From the NCBI GenBank assembly GCA_002381945.1, contig DFXY01000004.1:225057-248179 (forward strand): a stretch of 23,123 bases of DNA, in the 5' to 3' direction. Below are positions 1 through 6,777 of this stretch, piece after piece. The position numbers and the translations under genes were made by a program. Source of the stretch: Bacteriovoracaceae bacterium UBA4096. Lineage in GTDB: Bacteria; Bdellovibrionota; Bacteriovoracia; Bacteriovoracales; Bacteriovoracaceae. The notes beneath the pieces were generated by a model that did not search any database, was not told the origin of the DNA, and was given only the letters and a program-made list of their open reading frames with translations. Positions within the stretch are counted from its first letter, which is position 1, and the number at the start of each line of letters is the position of its first letter.

Positions 1-32
1 CTGGGAAAAAACTCTAATTGCAGCACAGGTGA

Positions 33-230
33 TTACTTTATTTTTTCAGGACTATAACCAATTTCTTTTAATAAAAAGATGACCCGGTCGTCAGTTAGGT
101 TTTCAACCGCTACAGTTTTATCTTTTAGATTTACATCCACCTTCACTTTAGGATCACCTTTAGCGAGCTCAGTCTTGATCGCCTTCTCACAGTGGCCACA
201 AGTCATGTCGGAAACTTTAAAAACACCCAT
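33..230 (-). CDS. Copper-chaperone-like heavy-metal-associated (HMA) domain protein, 65 aa
   Basis: The 65-residue protein is essentially one HMA domain (CopZ/Atx1 type). The metal-binding MTCGHC motif is near the N-terminus, with the two ligand cysteines at residues 11 and 14. A second half ending in LKEIGYSPEKI is typical of the last strand and helix of the fold. Family members bind Cu(I) in the cytoplasm and pass it to P-type ATPases or regulators. No CopA ATPase or CueR-type regulator is visible in the window, so the partner is unknown. An AGAGG ribosome binding site lies five bases before the ATG and overlaps the end of the upstream gene, so the two are probably co-transcribed and coupled. 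The domain call is firm; copper as the metal is inferred from the motif. Confidence 0.9.
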   Translation of the reverse strand: MGVFKVSDMTCGHCEKAIKTELAKGDPKVKVDVNLKDKTVAVENLTDDRVIFLLKEIGYSPEKIK

Positions 231-238
231 ATTAACCT

Positions 239-490
239 CTAATGGTATTGAGATTGTTTTTCAACGGACTCCAAAAACTGCCTGAGCCTTTGAACTCCTA
301 CAATCAATGCTTCTTCAGCGCTGTATTGATTATAAACGATATCTACATGCTTAAAAATTTTATGTGATTCTTTGTGGATGATATCAACTTCGGCGTGGAA
401 GTTTTCTTTGACCTGATTGATGCTTATCCTACCTAAAAGGTAGGGATTATTTTCTAATTCAATGTATTTTTCTACAGGAAATTCAGTCAT
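239..490 (-). CDS. Conserved-looking small protein of unknown function, 83 aa
   Basis: I do not recognise this protein. It has a mixed alpha/beta look, no cysteines, no signal peptide and no membrane segment. Its middle (HAEVDIIHKESHKIF) alternates charged and hydrophobic residues as a beta hairpin would. The C-terminal half (AEEALIVGVQRLRQFLESVEKQ) is probably one helix. It ends eight bases before the HMA protein gene and carries that gene's ribosome binding site at its own stop, so it is likely the first gene of a two-gene operon and may serve metal handling. The start is uncertain. An in-frame ATG at 499 touches a -10-like hexamer, so I chose the ATG at 490 (MTEFPVEK). Neither has a well-spaced Shine-Dalgarno. 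Confidence 0.6.
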   Translation of the reverse strand: MTEFPVEKYIELENNPYLLGRISINQVKENFHAEVDIIHKESHKIFKHVDIVYNQYSAEEALIVGVQRLRQFLESVEKQSQYH

Positions 491-499
491 GGCCCTCAT

Positions 500-528
500 A
501 TGTCATCGCTAAACAGCCGAAAAGTCAA
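500..528 (-). promoter_or_regulatory. Candidate promoter for the small protein/HMA operon
   Basis: On the minus strand a TTGACT (-35-like, 528-523) is followed after 17 bases by TGACAT (505-500, a poor -10). The expected transcription start would fall within a few bases of the ATG at 490, giving a leaderless or near-leaderless mRNA. The -10 match is only three of six bases, so this is tentative. Confidence 0.25.
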
Positions 529-621
529 AAGTTAAGAAAAAAAATTGGCCAGGATCAAGAAGACTGCTGGGTCAGTCCTGTTAAGATGTCCCCCATTAAT
601 GACCCCCAAGGGAGTTGAGAC

Positions 622-1146
622 ATGCATGCATTACAACAAATGTTCCCGAGCCTCACTCTTTTTTCAGATTTAGATTGGGATGCCGTGACCCAGGAATACG
701 AAGGTCAATATATCGATCTGTCTTTTCCGGAATACCTTCAACAAAAAACCCTGGAAGGGGATTGTCCTCCCTATTTATTTGAACTGGCCTTTTATGAGCT
801 GGCCTTATTTGATGCTAAAACCACAGATGAACCCTTTCCCCATGTTCCGGGAATCTATTTAAATCCCACGGCCCTCTTTCTGAGCCTGGAATTTGATATA
901 CGTAAAATGTTGAAAGAGGCCCATGAAGGAAAAGTGGAAATCATTGAGTATCCTCATGTGCTTTGTTTATACCGTGATTCACAGGACCGAATTCAAAGTT
1001 TAGAAATGACGGATGAAGAACTGGATCTGTTGCAGCATCTGGAAGACGGTCCGCAAACTGATCGCTCTTTTATTGAAGATAAGAATCAGGCCAATTTTAA
1101 AAAGTTTACTGAAAGCGGTCTGATCCTGGATCTTCTGAAAGCTTAA
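622..1146 (+). CDS. Putative HvfC/BufC-like (DUF2063) protein, 174 aa
   Basis: The N-terminal half has an acidic helix pattern (FPEYLQQKTLEGDCPPYLFELAFYELALFDA) followed by PGIYLNPTALFLSLEFDI. The C-terminal half has a short strand (VLCLYRDSQDRIQSLEMTDEELDLLQHLEDG) and ends in a helix. This order resembles the DUF2063/HvfC family: an N-terminal helical domain, then a small winged-helix-like domain containing a y-R-d strand. Family members work beside a DUF692 (HvfB/MbnB-type) enzyme that modifies a small peptide. No DUF692 gene or short Cys-rich precursor gene is visible nearby, so the role is open. The call is from memory of the family pattern and is moderate to weak. The ATG has a strong AAGGGAG ribosome binding site. 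The gene overlaps the convergent gene by four bases. Confidence 0.5.
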   Translation: MHALQQMFPSLTLFSDLDWDAVTQEYEGQYIDLSFPEYLQQKTLEGDCPPYLFELAFYELALFDAKTTDEPFPHVPGIYLNPTALFLSLEFDIRKMLKEAHEGKVEIIEYPHVLCLYRDSQDRIQSLEMTDEELDLLQHLEDGPQTDRSFIEDKNQANFKKFTESGLILDLLKA

Positions 1147-1754
1147 GACCGTTTTTTGACTTTGACGATTTCAAACCACTCCATGCCTATGTTTTCATCA
1201 TTAATCCGCCAGCCAAATTCAGTGGCCTCCCCTACTGGATATAAACTTCCGAATGCTTCAAAATCAAAGGCGGGATCGATGGAAATCTTATGCTGAGTGG
1301 CCCCTAAAATAAAAGTTCCCCCGACCTCCAGCTTCTCCCATAAATTTTTCCGAATGGAATGTTCCCCAAAAATAATCATCTGATCCGGTAACCCCTGAGG
1401 TGCCGGTATGCCAGAATCTTTTGGCACATATTCTTTAAGATACTTGGCGACTTTAATCTCGTCTTCACGATGGATAATAGATTTACCTGTAAATAAAAAA
1501 GCACCGACTGTGCCTAAGGGTCCGAGATTTTGGGTTAAAGTGGTGGACTTGGGTTCTAATAAAGACAATAAAAAGGCTATTTGGGCATTTAAAATCAGAT
1601 ACGGGGATAATCCGAGTGGATCAGTTGCTTCCATCAGAGAGCTCATACTAAAGCGAGGACCCATGTAGTAACAGTCTTTCGACCAGAAACTCTGGATGAT
1701 GTCCAAGTCCTTCAAATCTATTTGGGCCAGAGGGTTCTTCACCAGCACTTGCAT
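1143..1754 (-). CDS. Hypothetical protein, 203 aa, unknown function
   Basis: I do not recognise this protein. It is probably cytoplasmic: there is no signal peptide and no clear membrane span. An internal stretch (LGPLGTVGAFLFTGKSIIHREDEIKVAKYLKEY) and a C-terminal half (DQMIIFGEHSIRKNLWEKLEVGGTFILGATQH, then IDPAFDFEAFGSLYPVGE) look like an alpha/beta fold. The C-terminus ends in WFEIVKVKKRS. The ATG at 1754 is chosen because AGGAG lies about eight bases upstream. An extension to 1802 is open but would run into the upstream region of the divergent gene. It is divergent from the exported protein/Fic-ART unit with about 48 bases between starts. It converges with the HvfC-like gene, sharing a TTAA that provides the stop codon on both strands. 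Confidence 0.65.
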   Translation of the reverse strand: MQVLVKNPLAQIDLKDLDIIQSFWSKDCYYMGPRFSMSSLMEATDPLGLSPYLILNAQIAFLLSLLEPKSTTLTQNLGPLGTVGAFLFTGKSIIHREDEIKVAKYLKEYVPKDSGIPAPQGLPDQMIIFGEHSIRKNLWEKLEVGGTFILGATQHKISIDPAFDFEAFGSLYPVGEATEFGWRINDENIGMEWFEIVKVKKRS

Positions 1755-1802
1755 ACTAATCTCCTGATAAAAATAACCGATCAGATGGAAGTAGGAGTCC
1801 AT

Positions 1803-2339
1803 ATGATGAAAGTAATTTTTGTCTTCGTTTGTATTATATCCCTTTCTTTGACTACGGCCTATGCAAAAAGCCTGGAACTCAAAAGAAATACCCGCTCAAT
1901 CTTTATTGAAGAGAAGTCCAACTGGAAACTAGGCAAAGACCTTTTTGGCATGCCTTTTATTTATTTCTCACCTGAGGCCAACGGGCAAAGGTCGAATATT
2001 TCTTTTACCGACACCGGTGCCGATCTGGAGCTGGATGTTAAGTCACTGGCCACCTCTCAGAAATCCTATCAATCCAGCAGGAAAGAATGGGCCAAGACGG
2101 TCAACGCTGATGTGATTTCATTTTTTCCTTATGAAGTTAAAGTCAATCAACATGGCCATAAGGTTCACAAGATTGGACTGCGCTATGCCCACGAGGGAAA
2201 AACTTATCAGGAACAGTCTTACTATATTGAATGCCGTGGAAAGATCCTTTTTTCTAAGTCGTTAAGACTCAGTAAAAATGAAGCCCATGAAAAAGACTTC
2301 TCTGATCTGATCAATGGCCTTGATTGCGGAGGCGTTTAA
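1803..2339 (+). CDS. Small exported protein coupled to the Fic/ART protein, 178 aa
   Basis: The protein begins with a clear Sec signal peptide (MMKVIFVFVCIISLSLTTAYA, probable cleavage before KSLELK). The mature part is about 157 residues, with a beta-rich appearance and two cysteines (in IECRGK and LDCGG) that could pair in the periplasm. I recognise no family. The start is ATG 1803 or 1806; AGGAG at 1793-1797 sits five or eight bases upstream. Its TAA stop is immediately followed by the ATG of the 1457-residue Fic/ART protein. Such tight coupling points to a functional partner, such as a periplasmic chaperone, immunity or targeting factor; this is inference. It lacks an [S/T]xxxE[G/N] motif, so it is not a classic Fic antitoxin. 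Confidence 0.8.
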   Translation: MMKVIFVFVCIISLSLTTAYAKSLELKRNTRSIFIEEKSNWKLGKDLFGMPFIYFSPEANGQRSNISFTDTGADLELDVKSLATSQKSYQSSRKEWAKTVNADVISFFPYEVKVNQHGHKVHKIGLRYAHEGKTYQEQSYYIECRGKILFSKSLRLSKNEAHEKDFSDLINGLDCGGV

Positions 2340-5300
2340 ATGAAGTCACTGCTCGCCTTAAAACTGGCCTTCCTCCTCCTGGCCTCATCGCTCACTTCCT
2401 GGGGACCCATCTCAATTAGTTATGCCAAGACTTCATCCTGTGAAGATGGCGAATGTATTGAAAAGCTGGTTGAAAGACTGGAAGATGTGGGAGCGCTTTA
2501 TCAGAAATCCTGTTTGCCGGCGGCGGTGGAAAAAGGACTGACTGAAGAGTGTTGGAAATTTCTGACCGAAATCAATCACCTGGAAACTGAACTCAGTAAA
2601 CACCAGAACCTTCTTCAAGAACGCCTGGGATGTGAAAGCGGCGATTGCAAACTTCCTCAAGCTGAGCTCTCTCTTAATTCTCAAGTCAAGGAGCTGAACC
2701 GGGCCGAAGAAACTCTTAGTTGTACAGAACCAAAAAAATTGGCCATCAAAAAACAATGCCCATCTGACATGGGCTGTGTCCTGATATCATCTGCCATGGG
2801 TGTGGGTGGATATCTGGCCGAGCTTATGGTTCCGGAGAATGCCAAACCCAAGGGCTGTCACTTAGGGGATGATAGTTGTGCCACTCAACTTGCCACCGGT
2901 TTTTTAAAGGCCGCCATCTCTTTTTTTGAAGGGGCCTGGGATCTTTTAAAAATGGCGGGAAATGCCGCCAGTAAAAAAATGACAGAATTCTGGGACTGGG
3001 TCAAAGGCGGCGAAGACCACGCTGCGACTTCTCAACTTGCCTTGGCCCAGGCTTCAGAAAACTCCGGAGTTTTTGACAGCCTTGTGAATGACTTTCCAGG
3101 GACCATGAAAAAAATCTGGGAAGCCCTGATGGGGTCAGTTAAAGAGTGGATGAAAAACGATATCTTCTGCCAAAAATGGGCAGGGGTCCCTCATTTTAGT
3201 AAGTGTGAAAAGCCAACTGAGACCTTCGATTGCATGTCCTGCAAGACCTGGGCAAATGGTTTGTGTGCTGCCACCGGAACCTTAGTTGCAGAAGTGGTTC
3301 CTGCCTTTTTAACCGGTGGACTGGTCACGGCAGTAAAACACGGGGCCAATGGCGCAGTTAAAATTTCTAAACTGTTTAAAGTTTCAGATAAAGGCATCGC
3401 GGCCATTAAAAATTCCAGGGCAGCAAAGTTAGCAACTGAATCTTCCGCTAAAATTGATAATGTTCTTAAAATCTCCACGGGAGTGAAGGCTTCCAAAGCA
3501 GCCGTTGAGGCGGCACTAAAAACTATTAATAAATACCTGACTTCTCCCTTGAGAAAAGTGCTTAAAGATTCATACGCCAAATTCGCCAATGCTTTTAAAA
3601 AAGGCGGAACTTATTTGGTTGAATCTCCTGCCGGTAAAGTTATCCACTTTTCAGGCAAGGCCCTAAAGACTACCGGTAAAATTGTTATTTATCCGATTGA
3701 AAATCCTCTCACCACTATGGCATATAAGGCCGGTGGTCGGAGCTTTGATAAAGTTTTAAAGCTCGGTGCTCCACAACTGGCCGTGACGACAACGGTAACC
3801 CAGGCAGTGACCAGTCAGCAAAAAAATATGGACACACTGCTGGCACGAATTGAAGAAGCTAAAGTTAAAAAAACCAAACAAAAAGATCTTCTCAAACTGG
3901 AAGAAGAGCTTCTTGCCAAAGTTGAACCAAAGAGACGTGAGCTGTTAAAGGGCCTTCTGGTAAATGAGAAGACAGAATTCTCAGATATCATCAGACACCT
4001 TTATCCGGAACTTCAGTATGGAGATCTTGCTAAGAAATTAACTCCAGAGAAAATCTTACAAGCTGAAAAAGAGCTTTATCTTGAAATTGCGGCCTTGTCA
4101 GACGGTCCGATTAAAGATGCTCTTACCAAGAAGTATCACGCCCACGTCATTCAGGGTGTGGCCCGTGCTAAAGTTGTTGGAAACTCCTCACCTACTTACA
4201 AACAGATTATCGATAACGCCAAACTTCCTTCAGAGCAGCGCTTTGATGAAGCGATGAAACTTCTCAAACGAGAAAACATTTCACCGGAAGAGAAGATCAA
4301 GATGGCCCGTTCACTGGAAGAGGCCCACCTGGCCGGTCCGGACAATGGGGTTTTTGAGTACAGCTGGAGAGAACTCAGAGAAAAATATAAAATTCTGACT
4401 GATGGTGGTTTCACCAAAGATGAAGCCGACATTCTCATTCGTGCAGGCCTTGCTGGCAGACCGCCGGTGCGCGAACTCATCCAACCTGGAGACACACTCT
4501 TTAGCGGATTCGCAGAAGATGTGGTCGATGGCAATTATCTTGAGAAACGGGAAAAACTGGCAAAACTCATTGATCAAAAATACACCAAGAAAAACACTAA
4601 TTTCATCACGCGCGCCATCTATGGAGCGGAAGACAAGAAAGAGGCCATCATTATTGCCGATAATGTGGACTCCCTCTACTTCGTCGATTACCAGCATACG
4701 ATTCCAGAACTTGATACCTTCATTCAAGGCGAAAAAACGGTTAATAAATCGGCCATGGCCAATAGGTATGATGCTGATGCCTTTCAAAACTTCAAGAGTG
4801 CCCGAACTTATCTTCTGAGTGAAAAACCACCGATGAATAAGAACACCCTGCTGGAAGTTCATCGTAAGATGATGAAAGGCGGTATTGAAAAAGTTCCTGA
4901 AAAAGATTTGGGGAAAATTCGCGATGGCCACTGGTATGGGAACGTGCCATCTCACAGTCCAATCAATGCTTCAGTTCTGGAAGAGATCCAAAAGAATCCG
5001 TATCTCACGTGGATTGAAAAAGGCAAGACTGCAGATGGTAAGGCCTATGGTCAGATCATGTATCCCAATGTGGATGATGTTCGCAAAGAAGGGCTCGATC
5101 TCATCCGGAAAAATCATCCTGCACTGGTCATTGAAGTAGAAAACTACCAGTCAGTCAGTAACCGACTACTAAAACTGCAAAATGATTACCACGGCCGGGA
5201 TTCAATCTGGAAGGCCGGTCCTGAGGGAGAGAAGTACCGGGATGAGATCACTAAGCTCAATGCCGAGTATGCCAATCTTTCCCGCAACAAAATGCAGGTC

Positions 5301-6713
5301 ACCAAGAAGCTGGTTGATGCCATGGTGGACGATCTGATGGATTGGTTTACTCGTGAGAGAACCCTCATCGGAGAAATTAATTCTCCTGAAAAACTCGATG
5401 AGTTTGTTAACCTCGTGGCAAAATTCCAGCGGGACCTGGTTTCCATTCATCCCCTGGCCAACGGCAATGGCCGAAGCACCCGAGAATTTGCACTCTCCTA
5501 CGCCTTGATGCGAGAAGGTTTTCCACCTCCTCGAATCATTGAACCTGACTCAGATATTTATAAGAGTCAGGAAGAATGGCGAAAAATCATCAAACACGGA
5601 ATCCTTGCCAGTGATTTTCTGGTGGATGACTTAACTGAGCGCTTAAGATTCGGTCTTCCAATTGAAAATTCTGTCGATCTCATCACTCCTTATACAAGAC
5701 CACCGGTTAAAGTAGCTCTGAAGGGTGAAAAGAAAGTGCCTCAGATGGACGGGGTGGAATACATTGATCCCCGACTCTATCGGGAAATCATTAAACGCGA
5801 AATTAAAGATGATCCATCGTTAAAAATTTCTCTGGCAAATGATCCGGTTAAGAGTTGGGATATCATCCATAAACGAGTGGATGAGGTTTTTGCAAAAAAC
5901 AATATCTATTACAAACATCCTAAAAAAGGTATCGAACGGGTTGAGATCGGTTATGTCGATGAAGACTTCAAGCAACTCTACGGTAAATCCAGTTATCATG
6001 ATCCGGAACTCTTTAATTTCAAAATGAAGTCATGGTATTCAGATGACATTACCTGGCGGGGTCTGGCCTCCAAGCATGCGGTCAAGAGCGAAGAAGAGAT
6101 TATCTCAATGTTTAAAGAACTCAATACCCATATGGCCTCAAATGCAGTGGTAGGAAAAGTCCGAGGCAATGCCTCACCGGAAGATATCCGCAAAGCGGCC
6201 CTGGAGGATTTTGAAAAATACAACGACAATGTCTTCAATGATGGCCTGGTACAAATGGCCCGGGATCATTCGGAAACAGGGCCGATGTATGGAATCAGTT
6301 ATGGCTACTCAACTTCTAAAAACCGGGATGTCGGCAAGGCCTTCGCCATGGGCGCCATGGTCGTAGGTGAATATGGTGCCCATAAGGCACCTGAACTTCA
6401 GGCCCTCTTAAAGTCGCGGGTATTAGTTGGGGCAAGAAAGGCCAATAAAGATGTGGATCTCACCCGCCTAAAACAGGTACGGGATGAATTCTCCTATAAA
6501 TATGGTCGTCAACAGGAAGTCATGGGTGTTGGGGCCAGTGACCCTGATTCCATCTCGATTATTCAAACCATTGATGCGGAAGGAGGAGTGGAGTTAACTT
6601 ACCTCCGGAATAAAAACAAACCTAATGAGATTTGGGTGGTCAAAGGTGACATTGATCCCCATGAAATTCCTGGGCCTGGTCAAATTCAGCGAACCATCGA
6701 ACTCAAACGCTAA
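2340..6713 (+). CDS. Giant exported two-enzyme protein: Cys-rich N-terminus, Fic domain and putative ADP-ribosyltransferase domain, 1457 aa
   Basis: Residues 1-29 are a Sec signal peptide ending SISYA. Residues 34-309 hold all sixteen cysteines of the protein, including CEDGEC and CESGDC pairs, suggesting a disulfide-bonded exported module. A hydrophobic, Gly/Ala-rich segment lies near 310-340 and a long helical region runs to about 780, including a distinct module at 648-707. A Fic domain spans roughly 785-1080. Its active loop HPLANGNGRSTR is at 1037-1048, with catalytic His1037, but Asn1041 sits where most members have Asp or Glu. Fic enzymes usually transfer AMP or related groups from nucleotides to protein side chains. 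The C-terminus has WRG (Arg1240), STS (1324-1326) and QQE (1391-1393). This is the R-S-E order and rough spacing of ADP-ribosyltransferases, with Q-x-E as in C3-like enzymes. The Fic call is firm and the ART call is probable. It is translationally coupled to the small exported gene before it and followed by a terminator. Target and delivery route are unknown; a role against prey or competitor cells is inference. Confidence 0.85.
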   Translation: MKSLLALKLAFLLLASSLTSWGPISISYAKTSSCEDGECIEKLVERLEDVGALYQKSCLPAAVEKGLTEECWKFLTEINHLETELSKHQNLLQERLGCESGDCKLPQAELSLNSQVKELNRAEETLSCTEPKKLAIKKQCPSDMGCVLISSAMGVGGYLAELMVPENAKPKGCHLGDDSCATQLATGFLKAAISFFEGAWDLLKMAGNAASKKMTEFWDWVKGGEDHAATSQLALAQASENSGVFDSLVNDFPGTMKKIWEALMGSVKEWMKNDIFCQKWAGVPHFSKCEKPTETFDCMSCKTWANGLCAATGTLVAEVVPAFLTGGLVTAVKHGANGAVKISKLFKVSDKGIAAIKNSRAAKLATESSAKIDNVLKISTGVKASKAAVEAALKTINKYLTSPLRKVLKDSYAKFANAFKKGGTYLVESPAGKVIHFSGKALKTTGKIVIYPIENPLTTMAYKAGGRSFDKVLKLGAPQLAVTTTVTQAVTSQQKNMDTLLARIEEAKVKKTKQKDLLKLEEELLAKVEPKRRELLKGLLVNEKTEFSDIIRHLYPELQYGDLAKKLTPEKILQAEKELYLEIAALSDGPIKDALTKKYHAHVIQGVARAKVVGNSSPTYKQIIDNAKLPSEQRFDEAMKLLKRENISPEEKIKMARSLEEAHLAGPDNGVFEYSWRELREKYKILTDGGFTKDEADILIRAGLAGRPPVRELIQPGDTLFSGFAEDVVDGNYLEKREKLAKLIDQKYTKKNTNFITRAIYGAEDKKEAIIIADNVDSLYFVDYQHTIPELDTFIQGEKTVNKSAMANRYDADAFQNFKSARTYLLSEKPPMNKNTLLEVHRKMMKGGIEKVPEKDLGKIRDGHWYGNVPSHSPINASVLEEIQKNPYLTWIEKGKTADGKAYGQIMYPNVDDVRKEGLDLIRKNHPALVIEVENYQSVSNRLLKLQNDYHGRDSIWKAGPEGEKYRDEITKLNAEYANLSRNKMQVTKKLVDAMVDDLMDWFTRERTLIGEINSPEKLDEFVNLVAKFQRDLVSIHPLANGNGRSTREFALSYALMREGFPPPRIIEPDSDIYKSQEEWRKIIKHGILASDFLVDDLTERLRFGLPIENSVDLITPYTRPPVKVALKGEKKVPQMDGVEYIDPRLYREIIKREIKDDPSLKISLANDPVKSWDIIHKRVDEVFAKNNIYYKHPKKGIERVEIGYVDEDFKQLYGKSSYHDPELFNFKMKSWYSDDITWRGLASKHAVKSEEEIISMFKELNTHMASNAVVGKVRGNASPEDIRKAALEDFEKYNDNVFNDGLVQMARDHSETGPMYGISYGYSTSKNRDVGKAFAMGAMVVGEYGAHKAPELQALLKSRVLVGARKANKDVDLTRLKQVRDEFSYKYGRQQEVMGVGASDPDSISIIQTIDAEGGVELTYLRNKNKPNEIWVVKGDIDPHEIPGPGQIQRTIELKR

Positions 6714-6735
6714 GACAAAAGTCAAACAAACGAAT

Positions 6736-6763
6736 AAGGGTCCTGTAAAAGGGCCCTTTTTTT
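6736..6763 (+). terminator. Rho-independent terminator of the Fic/ART operon
   Basis: An 8-bp stem (AAGGGTCC / GGGCCCTT, one G-U pair) with a 7-base loop is followed by a run of seven T. It lies 22 bases after the stop codon of the Fic/ART gene and only 14 bases before the photolyase start codon. Confidence 0.9.
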
Positions 6764-6777
6764 GAGACACTGTTTTC

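Noticed and set aside
562..577. GACTG-N6-CAGTC dyad upstream of the HvfC-like gene
   Set aside because: The stem is only five bases with no extension and no T-run, so it is likely chance.
1722..1802. N-terminal extension of the small exported protein to 1722
   Set aside because: It would place 27 polar residues before the signal peptide and overlap the divergent gene. AGGAG supports a start at 1803/1806.
1803..2339. Idea that the small exported protein is a VbhA-type Fic antitoxin
   Set aside because: It has no [S/T]xxxE[G/N] inhibitory motif (the only EG is preceded by RYAH) and it is exported, unlike cytoplasmic antitoxins.
4171..4200. Similarity between VVGNSSP (near residue 616) and KVRGNASP (near residue 1271) as an internal repeat of the Fic/ART protein
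   Set aside because: The match is only about eight residues and does not extend on either side.
4311..4955. Long open frame on the minus strand inside the Fic/ART gene (and similar ones at 3191-3589, 4402-4818)
   Set aside because: They lie wholly inside a well-supported 1457-residue coding region, have no ribosome binding site and no recognisable domains. They are shadows of the codon bias of the real gene.
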